Assembly: GCA_018830485.1 (NCBI GenBank)
Contig: JAHJRQ010000015.1
Coordinates: 682,001-746,000, forward strand
Reading direction: 5' to 3'
Source of the DNA: Pseudomonadota bacterium
GTDB lineage: Bacteria > Desulfobacterota > Desulfobulbia > Desulfobulbales > Desulfurivibrionaceae
DNA: 64,000 nt
Of the stretch, positions 17,835-26,580 are shown piece after piece (positions within the stretch are counted from its first letter, which is position 1; every line of letters begins with the position of its first letter). Both the position numbers and the translations under genes were made by a program. The notes below the pieces were generated by a model that ran no database searches, had not been told where the DNA came from, and saw nothing but the letters and a program-made list of their open reading frames with translations.

Positions 17835-18791
17835 ATGCTTACCGTGTACAAACGCTTTGATCATCAGTTGCAGATCGTCACGGACAGCGGGCCTGTGTCC
17901 AGATCCTGGATTCGCATGGTCAACCCGACCTCGGAGGAAATCAGCACGGTTTCCACCTCCACCGGGGTGCCGGAAGACTTGCTCCGCGCCGCGCTGGACT
18001 CGGAAGAACGCTCCCGTATCGAAATCGAAGACAACTGCATGCTGGTGCTCACCAATTTTCCGGTGCTGCGCGGGCCGGACATGTACGACACCCTGCCGCT
18101 GGGCATCATTCTGACCCCGGACCAGGTCATTACCGTCTCGCTGGAAGAAACCGAGATCCTGCCCGGAAACATCGTCGGCCCCGGGGCCCCGGCCTATTAC
18201 AACACCGGCAAGCGCACCCGCTTTCTTTTTCAGATTCTCTACAAGACCGCCAAGGTGTATCTGCGCTTCATCCATCAGATCAACCGCCAAACCGATGAAA
18301 TCGAGCGGCATCTGCGTAAATCGATGAACAATGCGGAGGTTTTCAGGCTGTTCGACATGGAAAAGGGCCTTACCTACTTCACTGTGGCCCTGCGCTCCAA
18401 CGGCCTGGTTCTGGAGCGGCTGCTGCGGCTCAGAAAGAACAGCGCCCTGCAGCATTTGCTGCCGCAGTACGAAGAGGATGAGGACATCCTCGAGGACGCC
18501 ATTATTGAAAACCGTCAGGCACTTGAGATGGTGCAGATGTACTCCGACATCCTCAGCGGCATGATGGACGCCTTCACCTCGGTGATCTCCAACAACTTGA
18601 ACCAGGTGATGAAGCTGCTCGCCTCCATCACCATCCTGATCTCCACTCCTACCATGATCTCCAGCTTCTGGGGCATGAACGTCGGGGTGCCGTTACTGGG
18701 GCAGCAATTTGGCTTCTGGGTCGTGCTTGGCCTCTCCATCGGGCTCACCGGACTGGCCGGGTTTGTGCTCTGGAAGAAGCGGATGTTTTAG
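17835..18791 (+). CDS. corA: CorA-family magnesium/divalent cation transporter
   Basis: 318 residues. A large soluble N-terminal domain is followed by two C-terminal TM helices. The selectivity signature GMN appears in SSFWGMNVGVPLL just after TM1. The family forms a pentameric inner-membrane channel for Mg2+, sometimes Co2+ or Ni2+. AGGAGGCG lies seven bases upstream of the ATG. A dispersed CAGCAG repeat starts directly after the stop codon. Confidence 0.92.
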   Translation: MLTVYKRFDHQLQIVTDSGPVSRSWIRMVNPTSEEISTVSTSTGVPEDLLRAALDSEERSRIEIEDNCMLVLTNFPVLRGPDMYDTLPLGIILTPDQVITVSLEETEILPGNIVGPGAPAYYNTGKRTRFLFQILYKTAKVYLRFIHQINRQTDEIERHLRKSMNNAEVFRLFDMEKGLTYFTVALRSNGLVLERLLRLRKNSALQHLLPQYEEDEDILEDAIIENRQALEMVQMYSDILSGMMDAFTSVISNNLNQVMKLLASITILISTPTMISSFWGMNVGVPLLGQQFGFWVVLGLSIGLTGLAGFVLWKKRMF

Positions 18792-18792
18792 T

Positions 18793-18882
18793 AACTGTTC
18801 AGCAGCACCGCATGTGCCCGGCACACTTCGCCGGCCTCTTCCTGACAGCTCCTGCAGCAGCGACGCGGCGCTGCTGCATAGT
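18793..18882. repeat. CAGCAG intergenic repeat, copy after corA
   Basis: Begins AACTGTTCAGCAGCACCGCA and ends near GCGGCGCTGCTGC, with inner CACACTTCGC, CCTCTTCCT and CAGCAGCG. The same blocks occur in the same order at 24321-24423 and 36908-37048. The ends are inverted (CAGCAGC and GCTGCTG). It starts two bases after the corA stop. Confidence 0.65.
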
Positions 18883-18905
18883 TGCCGAGCCTTTCCGGTT
18901 CCGCG

Positions 18906-19691
18906 CTATTCGCTTTCCCCTTTGCCGGGGGCTTTTTGTCCGTCCCGCCAGAGCAGTTGTCTGCAGACCCCCCGGATGATCTTGATCTCCTTTGACTTCA
19001 GCCCTATCCGCCCGAGAAATTGGCGGATGCTCTTCATCCAGTAATCATCCTCCCCGTTTTTCAAGAAGCCGATGGCGGCAAGCGTTTCTTCCACATGTCC
19101 GAACATCGCCTCCAGCTCCCCCTTGTTGCCCTGCTTGGGAAGCGAGATGGGAAAGGCGTTGCGGCTCACTGCGTCCAGGACGCTGTAATGGAGTTCGTGG
19201 CAGAGGATGGCCACGGCCTGGGCCAGGTTGAGGGAGGAAAAATCAACCGTCGGGATGGTGGTGATCTGGTTGCAGTAGCGGAGCTCCTCGTTGGCCAACC
19301 CCCGGTCTTCCGGGCCGAAGAGCAGTGCGACCCGGTTGTTCTTGAGCTGGGGCAGGACCTCCCCCATGAGCTGCCTGGGGCTGTTGACCGTGGTTCGTTT
19401 TCTGCCCTGGCGGGCCGAGGTGCCCAGCACCCAGCCGAAGGGGGCCAGGGCCTCCCCCAGTTCCCGGTGGTGTTCCAGGGTGTCGATGAGATGGGCTGCC
19501 TTGGCGGTGGCCAGGGTGAGCATCCTCTCGCGGTCCGGTACTTCCCGGCAGACGAGGATGAGCCTGCCAATCCCCATGTTCGCCGCAACCCGCGCGGCGG
19601 AGCCGACATTTTCGGCAAACTTTGGGGAGACCAGGACGATGGCCGCCTGACCCATCAGTTCCCGCACCGTATCCTGCACCGCCTCGTTCAT
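18906..19691 (-). CDS. trmJ: TrmJ/SpoU-family RNA 2'-O-methyltransferase
   Basis: 261 residues with the SPOUT trefoil-knot motifs: SPKFAENVGSAARVAANMG (motif 1), LLFGPEDRGLANEEL (motif 2) and FSSLNLAQAVAILCHEL (motif 3). TrmJ methylates the ribose at position 32 of tRNA using SAM. The C-terminal helical extension fits TrmJ better than other SpoU enzymes. The start overlaps the rnr stop by four bases (ATGA), so the two genes are co-translated. Confidence 0.85.
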   Translation of the reverse strand: MNEAVQDTVRELMGQAAIVLVSPKFAENVGSAARVAANMGIGRLILVCREVPDRERMLTLATAKAAHLIDTLEHHRELGEALAPFGWVLGTSARQGRKRTTVNSPRQLMGEVLPQLKNNRVALLFGPEDRGLANEELRYCNQITTIPTVDFSSLNLAQAVAILCHELHYSVLDAVSRNAFPISLPKQGNKGELEAMFGHVEETLAAIGFLKNGEDDYWMKSIRQFLGRIGLKSKEIKIIRGVCRQLLWRDGQKAPGKGESE

Positions 19692-22003
19692 TTGTCTGGA
19701 GCAGGCCGCTTCTTTGGTTGGGCCACGGATTTTTTCCGGGGCTTGGCCTGGCTTGGCGGGCGTTTTTTTGGGGCAGCCTGGACCAAGTCCGTGGCCCGGG
19801 CCAGCTTTTCCTCCACGCTGAAATTGATCCGCCGCCGGGGGATCTCCACGCTGGTAAGGCGCACCCGCACCAGATCCCCGATCTGGAAGACGGTCTTGGT
19901 CCGCTGGCCGATGAGCCGGTGGCGGCCCTGCTCCAGTTCGTAATAATCGTCGCGCATCTCGGTGATGGGCACGGCGCCGTTGACAAAGACCTCGGTCAGT
20001 TCGACGAACAACCCGAAGGCGGTGACCCCGGAGATGATGGCCTCAAAGGTCTCGTCGATCTTGTCGGCCATGAAATGGACCTGGAGCCGCTCCACCATCT
20101 CCCGGTCCGCCTCCACCGCCACCCGCTCCCGCTTTGAGAGAAAGGTGCCGGATTCCTCGGTGGACACCGCTTCGGGGCCGGGCTTTTCCCGCCCCTTTTT
20201 TTGCAGGCTTGCGGCCAGGGCCCGGTGGACCATGAGGTCCGGGTACCTGCGGATGGGGGAGGTGAAGTGGGTGTAGTGGGTGGCGGCCAGGCCGAAATGG
20301 CCGAGATTGTGGGGGGAGTAACGGGCCTGCTGCATGGTGCGCAGCAGCAGGTTGCTGATGATATACTCCTGGGGGGTGCCCGCCGCCATGGCCAATACCT
20401 TGCCGAACCACTGGGGCGAGCCGCCGCCGTCGTCCACCGGAAGCCCCATGCTCTGGGCAAACTCGGTGAACTCCGCCACCTTGAGCGGGTCGGGTGCTTC
20501 GTGGATCCGGTAGAGGGAGTCGATCTTGCCCTGTTCCAACGCCTCGGCCACCGCCTCGTTGGCTGCGAGCATGAATTCCTCGATGAGCTTGTGGGCCTGG
20601 TTGCGCTCGCTGCGCGTGATGGTCTGCACGGTGTTGTCCTCGCCCAGCACCACCAGGGGCTCCGGGAGTTCAAAACCGATGCTCCCTCGCTTGGTCCGCT
20701 GCTTTTCCAGGCTCAGGGCCAGTCGGCCCATGCGTTCCAGATCCTCCACCATGTCGCTGTACTGGCCGCGCACCGTTTCATCCTTGTCCGCCAGGATCTG
20801 TTTAACCTTTGTATAGGTGAGGCGGTATTTGCTGCGGATGATGCTCTTCATGAAGCGTTTGGCCAACCGGTTGCCGTGCTCGTCGAAATCGAGCATGGCG
20901 GTGAAGGTGTAGCGGTCTTCATCGGGCACCAGGCTGCAGAGGTTGTTGGAGAGCCGTTCCGGCAGCATGGGGATGACCCGGGTGGGGAAATAGACGCTGG
21001 TGCCGCGCTGATAAGCCTCAACATCTACCGGGGTTTGCGGCCGCACATAATGGCTGACATCGGCGATGGAAACGTAGAGCCGATACCCCTTTTTCAGCGG
21101 TTCGATGGCCACGGCGTCGTCAAAATCGCGGGCGGTTTCCCCGTCGATGGTCACATGGGGTATCGTGCGCAAATCGGTGCGGGAGGCGGACATTTTCACC
21201 TCCGGGTCCAGCGCCTCCACCTGGCCGATCACCTCCTGGGTGAAGACATGGGGCAGGTCGAACTTGCGGATGACCATCTCGGTCTGCACCTGGATGTCCT
21301 TGGGATTGCCCAGCACCTCGAGGATGATGCCGTCCAGGTTGCGCTGCCCGGCGGCAAAGGAGGTGACCTCGGCCAGGACCGCGTCGCCGTTTTTGGCACC
21401 CCGGCTGTCTTCCTTGCGGATGATCAGATTGTAGGGAAAGCGGGAGTCCTCCGGGGTCACCAACCCGGTGGCGCCTCCGGCCATGTAAGTACCGACCAGC
21501 CGAGTGGTGGCCCGGCTCAGGACCGCGATCACCCGTCCTTCGTAACGGCCCTGGCGGCGGCTCATCAACTGGACCAGCACCTTGTCGTTGTGGGCCGAGC
21601 CGCCCAGCATGCCGGGCGGGATAAAGACGTCCTGGTCGATCTCCAGTTCGGCCGGGGCCTCGGTGGGCGCGACAAAGCCGTAGCCCTTGGTGGTCACGCT
21701 GATCGGGCCGGCGAAGAGTTCCGCGCTTGTGCGCAGGGAAAAGGTTTCCCGTTTGCAGGAAAGCACCTTGCGGCGGCAGAGATCATCCAGCACCCCCAGC
21801 ACCTCCTGGCGATGGCTCTTGCTCAACCCCAGGGCTGCAAAGATGTCCCTTGCGGAAAGCGGCATCTCCGCAGTGTAGAGCCGGCCGAGAATTTCGCCCT
21901 CAAAGCGGTCGTCCTGGCGCTGGCGCGGCCCCTTGCCGGCCTCGCGCTGCCGCTTCCCCGGCCGCCCCTGTTTGCTGCGGAAAACTTTTCTTCTCTGTGT
22001 CAC
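19688..22003 (-). CDS. rnr: Ribonuclease R
   Basis: 771 residues, in the usual range. A basic N-terminus precedes a winged-helix region, two cold-shock-like OB domains, the RNB catalytic domain (TIDGETARDFDDAVAIE with the Mg2+-binding Asp residues; HYTHFTSPIRRYPDLMVHR) and a C-terminal S1 domain (VTAFGLFVELTEVFVNGAVP). It ends with a Lys/Pro-rich tail. RNase R degrades structured RNA 3' to 5' and matures or clears rRNA and mRNA. The start is a GTG at 22001-22003. trmJ follows in the same operon. Confidence 0.93.
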   Translation of the reverse strand: MTQRRKVFRSKQGRPGKRQREAGKGPRQRQDDRFEGEILGRLYTAEMPLSARDIFAALGLSKSHRQEVLGVLDDLCRRKVLSCKRETFSLRTSAELFAGPISVTTKGYGFVAPTEAPAELEIDQDVFIPPGMLGGSAHNDKVLVQLMSRRQGRYEGRVIAVLSRATTRLVGTYMAGGATGLVTPEDSRFPYNLIIRKEDSRGAKNGDAVLAEVTSFAAGQRNLDGIILEVLGNPKDIQVQTEMVIRKFDLPHVFTQEVIGQVEALDPEVKMSASRTDLRTIPHVTIDGETARDFDDAVAIEPLKKGYRLYVSIADVSHYVRPQTPVDVEAYQRGTSVYFPTRVIPMLPERLSNNLCSLVPDEDRYTFTAMLDFDEHGNRLAKRFMKSIIRSKYRLTYTKVKQILADKDETVRGQYSDMVEDLERMGRLALSLEKQRTKRGSIGFELPEPLVVLGEDNTVQTITRSERNQAHKLIEEFMLAANEAVAEALEQGKIDSLYRIHEAPDPLKVAEFTEFAQSMGLPVDDGGGSPQWFGKVLAMAAGTPQEYIISNLLLRTMQQARYSPHNLGHFGLAATHYTHFTSPIRRYPDLMVHRALAASLQKKGREKPGPEAVSTEESGTFLSKRERVAVEADREMVERLQVHFMADKIDETFEAIISGVTAFGLFVELTEVFVNGAVPITEMRDDYYELEQGRHRLIGQRTKTVFQIGDLVRVRLTSVEIPRRRINFSVEEKLARATDLVQAAPKKRPPSQAKPRKKSVAQPKKRPAPDK

Positions 22004-22206
22004 GGGTGTGCCTCGTATGGTTTGTGTCTCGGTCCGGCATTACGTTGGATAGTGACGCTTTTTTTTTAAAGAAATGGAAAATCATTGCACAAGGGCTGAG
22101 AACGAAATACCCTTACAAAACAACCTGACAACTGTAATTATAGCGCATTTGCAGGGACAGGGCATCCCATTTACCCATCACCGGACAAGAAAGACACGCG
22201 ACCTCC

Positions 22207-24321
22207 ATGGCCCCTTCCAAAAAATTCAACATAGCCGCCTATTGCGAGCGCATGGAGCAGCTTCTCGGCGGGCAGGAAGGGGTGGCCAAAGTCTTCTGGG
22301 AGGCGTTGTCCTTTGCGGTTTCCGCCCATCAGGACCAGCGGCGCAAGTCCGGCGAGGCCTATGTCAGCCATCCCCTCCAGGTGGCGAAAATCCTGGTTGA
22401 GGAGCTGGACATCCGCGACCCGGAGCTGCTGGCCGCGGCCGTGCTCCACGACACGGTTGAGGACGTGCCCGAAGTGACCAGCGAGGTCATCGGCGAGATA
22501 TTCGGCAAGAACATCGAGATCATCGTCGATGCCTGCACCAAGATCACCAACTTTTCCGGAAACAAGCAGACTTTTTACAAGCTGGTCCACCGCAAGCTTT
22601 TTTCCGGGGCCGCGGCCCATCTTGAGGTTCTCTTGATCAAGCTGGCCGACCGCTTGCACAACCTGCGGACCATGGGTTCCATGCCCAAGGACAAGCGGCA
22701 GAAGATCGCCGAGGAAACCCTGGACATTTACGCGCCCCTGGCCAAGGTCATGGGCTTGAACTCCATCAAGCGGGAGCTCTACACCCTGGCCCTGATGTAC
22801 AAATTTCCCCGACAGAGCCAGAAGGTGCTGGCTGCGATCAAGCGGCTGCAGGGCAGCGAAGAGGTGCTGGCCATCAAGCGCACCCTTGAGGAGCGGATGA
22901 AGGAGGTATGGATCACCCACGAGATCCGCCTCAACCCCAAGGGGCTGTGGGCCTACTTTGATCCGGCCCATAAGGTGCTGCACAAAACCATTGCCAACCC
23001 TCTGGAATTCATCATTGTTACCAACGATATCCAAACCTGTTACCGGATTCTCGGGGTCATCAACCAAAATTATCCGCCCATCCCGCGCACCATCCGGGAC
23101 TTCATCGCCAATCCCAAGGCCACCGGCTACCAGAGCCTGCATGTCCGCGCCAATATCAAGGGGCGCAACTACCTGTTCAAGATCCGCACCACCGAAATGA
23201 CCACCTCCTCCCGCACCGGCCTGGTGCGGGAATGGTTTGCCCACAAGACCGTGCCTTCCGGTTTCGAGGTGGAGCTGCGGGAGATGCTCGACATCCTGGG
23301 GACGGACGAGGATCTCTCCTACCGGGAGATGATCGCGGTAAGCGGCAAAAAGGCGATCTACACCTATACACCCAAGGGCGACCCTGTTGAGCTTCCCGCC
23401 CACAGCATCGTGCTGGATTTCGCCTTCAAGGTACATACCGATGTGGGCAAACGCTGCATCATGGCCAGGATCGGCAAGCGGCAGGTGGCTCCCGACGCCC
23501 TTCTCGAAGACGGCGATCAGGTGGAGATCATCTGCCAGAAGGAGCCGGTGCGTTTCGAACCGGATATCCAGCACCGGTGCCAGACCCCCAGGGCCCGGGC
23601 CGAGCTTTCCAAACTGTTCCGCCAACGGCGGGAGAGTCTGGCCAGCATGATCGGCGAGAGTATCCTTCGCCAGGAACTCAAGCGCTACGGGTTGCCCTAT
23701 GAGATTCTGGAAAATCCTGGCATGGCAGGTATCATGGGTCCCCTCGGGGCACGGGAGCTGCCGGAGCTTTTTCTTGGCCTGGGCGAGGGGAGGTTTCGGC
23801 TGCGGGAACTCATCAACGAAATCAAGACCCGGCTGTACGCGGGAAGGGAGACCCTGCAGCCTCCCACCGGCAGCCTGAACCGCATCGAGCTTGCCACCCT
23901 GGATCCGGCCTGCATCAAGTTTTCCCGCTGCTGCAATCCGGTACCCACGGAAAAAGGGCTGTACGGCCTGCTCAGCGAGCGGGGGCTTTCCGTGCATCAG
24001 AAGGAATGCGCCACCATCACCTCCCTGCAGGTGCAGCGGGAGGATGTGGTGGAGGTGCGCTGGCGGCTCAAGGAGACCCCGGTGCCAAAGCCGCAGACCA
24101 TCCTCATTCTGGAGGCCCCGTCCCGCAACCGCGTTCTCATGATGCTGAGCGTGGCCCCGGAAGAGATGAAGATCAGCGAGATCGAACTGCTCTCCAGCCA
24201 GCCGTCGCGCACCTCGGCCTGGCAGATCAACTTTCAGGTCGACACCCTGCAGGGGCTCAAGAATATCCTTGTTCACCTGGGCAAGACCGGGATGGCCTTT
24301 GAATTCGGGCTGGAACAGTAA
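22207..24321 (+). CDS. relA: Bifunctional (p)ppGpp synthetase/hydrolase (RelA/SpoT family)
   Basis: 704 residues. The HD hydrolase domain keeps its metal site (HPLQVAK; AAVLHDTVEDV with HD and ED). The synthetase domain follows (NPLEFIIVTNDIQTCYRILGVI; FIANPKATGYQSLHV). Then come a TGS domain (IYTYTPKGDPVELPAHSIVL), a zinc/conserved-Cys stretch (CIKFSRCCNPVPTEKGLYG) and a C-terminal ACT domain. Both activities should therefore be present, as expected for the single Rsh of most non-gamma bacteria. A CAGCAG repeat begins at the stop codon. Confidence 0.93.
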   Translation: MAPSKKFNIAAYCERMEQLLGGQEGVAKVFWEALSFAVSAHQDQRRKSGEAYVSHPLQVAKILVEELDIRDPELLAAAVLHDTVEDVPEVTSEVIGEIFGKNIEIIVDACTKITNFSGNKQTFYKLVHRKLFSGAAAHLEVLLIKLADRLHNLRTMGSMPKDKRQKIAEETLDIYAPLAKVMGLNSIKRELYTLALMYKFPRQSQKVLAAIKRLQGSEEVLAIKRTLEERMKEVWITHEIRLNPKGLWAYFDPAHKVLHKTIANPLEFIIVTNDIQTCYRILGVINQNYPPIPRTIRDFIANPKATGYQSLHVRANIKGRNYLFKIRTTEMTTSSRTGLVREWFAHKTVPSGFEVELREMLDILGTDEDLSYREMIAVSGKKAIYTYTPKGDPVELPAHSIVLDFAFKVHTDVGKRCIMARIGKRQVAPDALLEDGDQVEIICQKEPVRFEPDIQHRCQTPRARAELSKLFRQRRESLASMIGESILRQELKRYGLPYEILENPGMAGIMGPLGARELPELFLGLGEGRFRLRELINEIKTRLYAGRETLQPPTGSLNRIELATLDPACIKFSRCCNPVPTEKGLYGLLSERGLSVHQKECATITSLQVQREDVVEVRWRLKETPVPKPQTILILEAPSRNRVLMMLSVAPEEMKISEIELLSSQPSRTSAWQINFQVDTLQGLKNILVHLGKTGMAFEFGLEQ

Positions 24322-24423
24322 ACTGTTCAGCAGCACCACATCTGCGTTGTCATCGGCCTGCTCATGTGCGAGAGCACACTTCGCAGGCCTCTTCCTAGCA
24401 TCTGCGGCACTGCTGAACAGTTT
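24321..24423. repeat. CAGCAG intergenic repeat, most symmetrical copy
   Basis: Perfect 13-base inverted ends, AACTGTTCAGCAG at 24321 and CTGCTGAACAGTT ending at 24422. Inside are CATCTGCG, GTCATCGGCCTGCTCATGTG, AGCACACTTCGCAGG and CCTCTTCC, in the same order as at 36908-37048. It starts at the last base of the (p)ppGpp gene. Confidence 0.7.
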
Positions 24424-24478
24424 CCTCCATTTCCAGCATTCCAGCACCAAGCAGGTCGTTTGCTTGCTTTGTCCCCGC

Positions 24479-25159
24479 TTACAGTTTCTCCCCCATGGCC
24501 AGATCCTCCAGGCCGTCGCGGTCTAAAATGGTGATCCGCGCCCCTTCGCTGCTGATCAATCCCTGTTTTGTGAGCTTGGTCAGGATGCGGGAGAGGGTTT
24601 CCGGGATGGTGCCCAGCAGGCTGGCCAGTTGGGCCTTGCCGATGTTGAGCGTCACTGTGTCGCTGCCCCCCTGCTGGGTGCTGAGGAAAAGGATGTGGGC
24701 CGCCACCCTCCCCGGGACTTCCTTGAGCGAGAGATCCTCGATCAGGTGGGCAAATTTCTTGAGCCGCATGGACAGGGTGGCCAGCATGTTCATGGCCAGG
24801 GCCGGATTGGTCCGGATCAGGTCGATGAAGGCGCGGCGCGGGATGAAGAGGGTCCGGCTTTTTTCGAGAGCCAGGGCATGGGCCGGGAAGGTCGAGCCCA
24901 TGAAAACGGCGGCCTCGGCAAAGGGCTCCCCAGGCCCGAAGATGTGGAGGATCTGCTCCTTGCCCTCCATGGATAGCTTGTAGATCTTGACCAATCCCTC
25001 CATGACCACATAAAATCCGGCGCCCGGATCGCCTTCGGCAAAGATGGATTGCCCGCGGGCGTAGTCCTGGAGGGTGATGATCATGGTCAGCTCGTCATAC
25101 TGCTCGGGGGTCAGGCCGGCAAACAAAGGAACCTGTTTGAGAAAAGACATGAGTTCCAT
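24479..25159 (-). CDS. Crp/Fnr-family transcription regulator
   Basis: 226 residues. The N-terminal cyclic-nucleotide-binding-type beta-roll (about 10-125) is followed by the long dimerisation helix and a C-terminal winged HTH (IGKAQLASLLGTIPETLSRILTKL). The Fe-S cysteines of FNR are absent, so it is a Crp-, DNR- or HcpR-like regulator. Its effector cannot be read from the sequence. HcpR-type nitrosative-stress regulators are common in sulfate reducers. It lies three bases after the PPTase gene in the same operon. AAGGAG precedes the start. Confidence 0.88.
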   Translation of the reverse strand: MELMSFLKQVPLFAGLTPEQYDELTMIITLQDYARGQSIFAEGDPGAGFYVVMEGLVKIYKLSMEGKEQILHIFGPGEPFAEAAVFMGSTFPAHALALEKSRTLFIPRRAFIDLIRTNPALAMNMLATLSMRLKKFAHLIEDLSLKEVPGRVAAHILFLSTQQGGSDTVTLNIGKAQLASLLGTIPETLSRILTKLTKQGLISSEGARITILDRDGLEDLAMGEKL

Positions 25160-25162
25160 GGG

Positions 25163-25927
25163 TTACTCCTTTCCGGCGGGCGGGCACGTCATGGCCCAGG
25201 CCAGGTTGTCGGTAAAAAAACAGAGCACGGTGGTGTGCGCAGGGCGGGAATCCTCCGCTCGGCCCGGGGCAACAGTCAGCGCCAGCGGGTTGTGCGGAGT
25301 GCCTTGCCCGCCGCGGCTTGCAAGCAAGCGAATTTCCAGGAGGCCGAGCAGGGGGGTGATCCGGACCATCTTGCGCATTGCCTCCTTGGCCGTCCACAGC
25401 ATGGTGAGTCGCTCCGTTTCCGAAAAAGAGAGGGGCAGCGAGGCCTGCAGGATATCTTCCTCGTCCGCAGAGGCAAAGCATTCCTTTACCCGGAGAATTT
25501 TGTCGCCGGGTTGCTGGATGTCAAGGCCGCAGGGGAGATTTGCCGCCAGGGCCGCGGCCAGCGGCCCGCTGTGGGAGATGGAGATGAAGGGCGGTGCAGG
25601 GTGCGCCCCGGCCGCCACATAGGGGCGGCCATCTTTTTCGGTTCGGATCGCCAGCTCCGGCCACGCTGCCGGTGATTCGCCCAGGATCGCCGCCGCCGCC
25701 CACTTGGCCGCCATTCGTCCTCCCAGCCATTCAAGCCGCCTTTTTTCCAGGCGAAAGCCCTCCCATTGCGCCATCTCGTCCGCGTTCAGGCAGGCATGCG
25801 CCTCCCCGGACTCCTGATCCGCGAGGGCGGCAAGCCGCACCGCTCCCAGCCGCAATTGGGCTGCCGGAACAAAGTGGCGCTGCCAGTCCTGCCTGTATTC
25901 CTCAAAAATGGCTTGGGCCAACGCCAT
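25163..25927 (-). CDS. 4'-phosphopantetheinyl transferase (Sfp type)
   Basis: 254 residues. The Sfp-family motifs are present: FISISHSGPLAAALAA, a GLDIQQ metal-binding stretch equivalent to GVDIE, and WTAKEAMRKMV with the catalytic WTxKEAxxK pattern. The enzyme moves the phosphopantetheine arm from CoA to a Ser of acyl or peptidyl carrier proteins. No carrier-protein pathway lies nearby, so its target is unknown. The ATG at 25927 has AAGGAGAG just upstream and is preferred to the in-frame start at 26017. Translation is probably coupled to the Crp-family gene. Confidence 0.82.
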   Translation of the reverse strand: MALAQAIFEEYRQDWQRHFVPAAQLRLGAVRLAALADQESGEAHACLNADEMAQWEGFRLEKRRLEWLGGRMAAKWAAAAILGESPAAWPELAIRTEKDGRPYVAAGAHPAPPFISISHSGPLAAALAANLPCGLDIQQPGDKILRVKECFASADEEDILQASLPLSFSETERLTMLWTAKEAMRKMVRITPLLGLLEIRLLASRGGQGTPHNPLALTVAPGRAEDSRPAHTTVLCFFTDNLAWAMTCPPAGKE

Positions 25928-26007
25928 TGTTCTCTCCTTGTAGGAAAATCCTTGCTCTTGTCCGTAAGTTTTTGTAAGGATTAGATAATATGTTTCAGGG
26001 GTCAACC

Positions 26008-26580
26008 ATGACTGCAATTGATTTCGGCGTCATCGCCATCATGCTCATCTTTCTTGTTCGCGGCATCTGGATCGGCTTCATTCGCCAGTTGGCCTCCTTG
26101 GCGGCGCTCATTCTCGGCTACCTTTTTGCCGGACGGTATTACGAACAGATAAGCCCGCACCTTTCTTTCCTTATCCCTTCGCCGCAAATCTCTTTTCTGG
26201 TGACCTACGCCCTGCTGTTTCTCGCGGTTTTTTTGGGAGTCCTGGCCATTGGCTATGTGCTCAAAAAGGTCATGAGCCTCTCGCTTCTCGGCTGGTTTGA
26301 CCGGCTCATGGGCGGCCTCTTCGGTCTGGTCAAGGCGGGAGTGGTGGTGACCGTTCTCTTCATGGTGATGTCCGGGCTGCTGGCGGACTCCAATCCGCTG
26401 CTGACCCGTTCCCTGACCTCGCCCTATCTGTTTAAAAGTTCCGGCTTCCTGCTTGCCTCTGTCCCCGACCGGAATTTGCACCGCCATCTACTGCCCAGGG
26501 CGCCTGCCATCGGCCGCCCTGACCTTGCCATACCAGCGGGCAAGCCGGTCCGGAGTGAACCCGCAATAAAAGCCCAATAA
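26008..26580 (+). CDS. CvpA-family membrane protein
   Basis: 190 residues. Four predicted TM helices with the CvpA opening (TAIDFGVIAIMLIFLVRGIWIGFIRQ) and the later GWFDRLMGGLFGLVKAGVVV. The family is linked to envelope homeostasis and, in E. coli, to colicin V export; its exact role is not settled. The last ~31 codons (from about 26488) overlap the convergent glycosyltransferase gene and read as a basic, Pro-rich tail unlike the hydrophilic end usual for the family. The C-terminus may be altered by a frameshift or by rearrangement. The ATG at 26008 is preferred over 25990. Confidence 0.75.
   Translation: MTAIDFGVIAIMLIFLVRGIWIGFIRQLASLAALILGYLFAGRYYEQISPHLSFLIPSPQISFLVTYALLFLAVFLGVLAIGYVLKKVMSLSLLGWFDRLMGGLFGLVKAGVVVTVLFMVMSGLLADSNPLLTRSLTSPYLFKSSGFLLASVPDRNLHRHLLPRAPAIGRPDLAIPAGKPVRSEPAIKAQ

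Noticed and set aside
20201-22069. A 622-codon open frame on the plus strand opposite rnr
   Set aside because: It mirrors the RNase R gene in a GC-rich region, its translation is low-complexity without motifs, and RNase R is unmistakable on the other strand.
22171-24450. A 759-codon open frame on the minus strand opposite the (p)ppGpp gene
   Set aside because: It is an antisense shadow of a clear RelA/SpoT gene with no recognisable domains.
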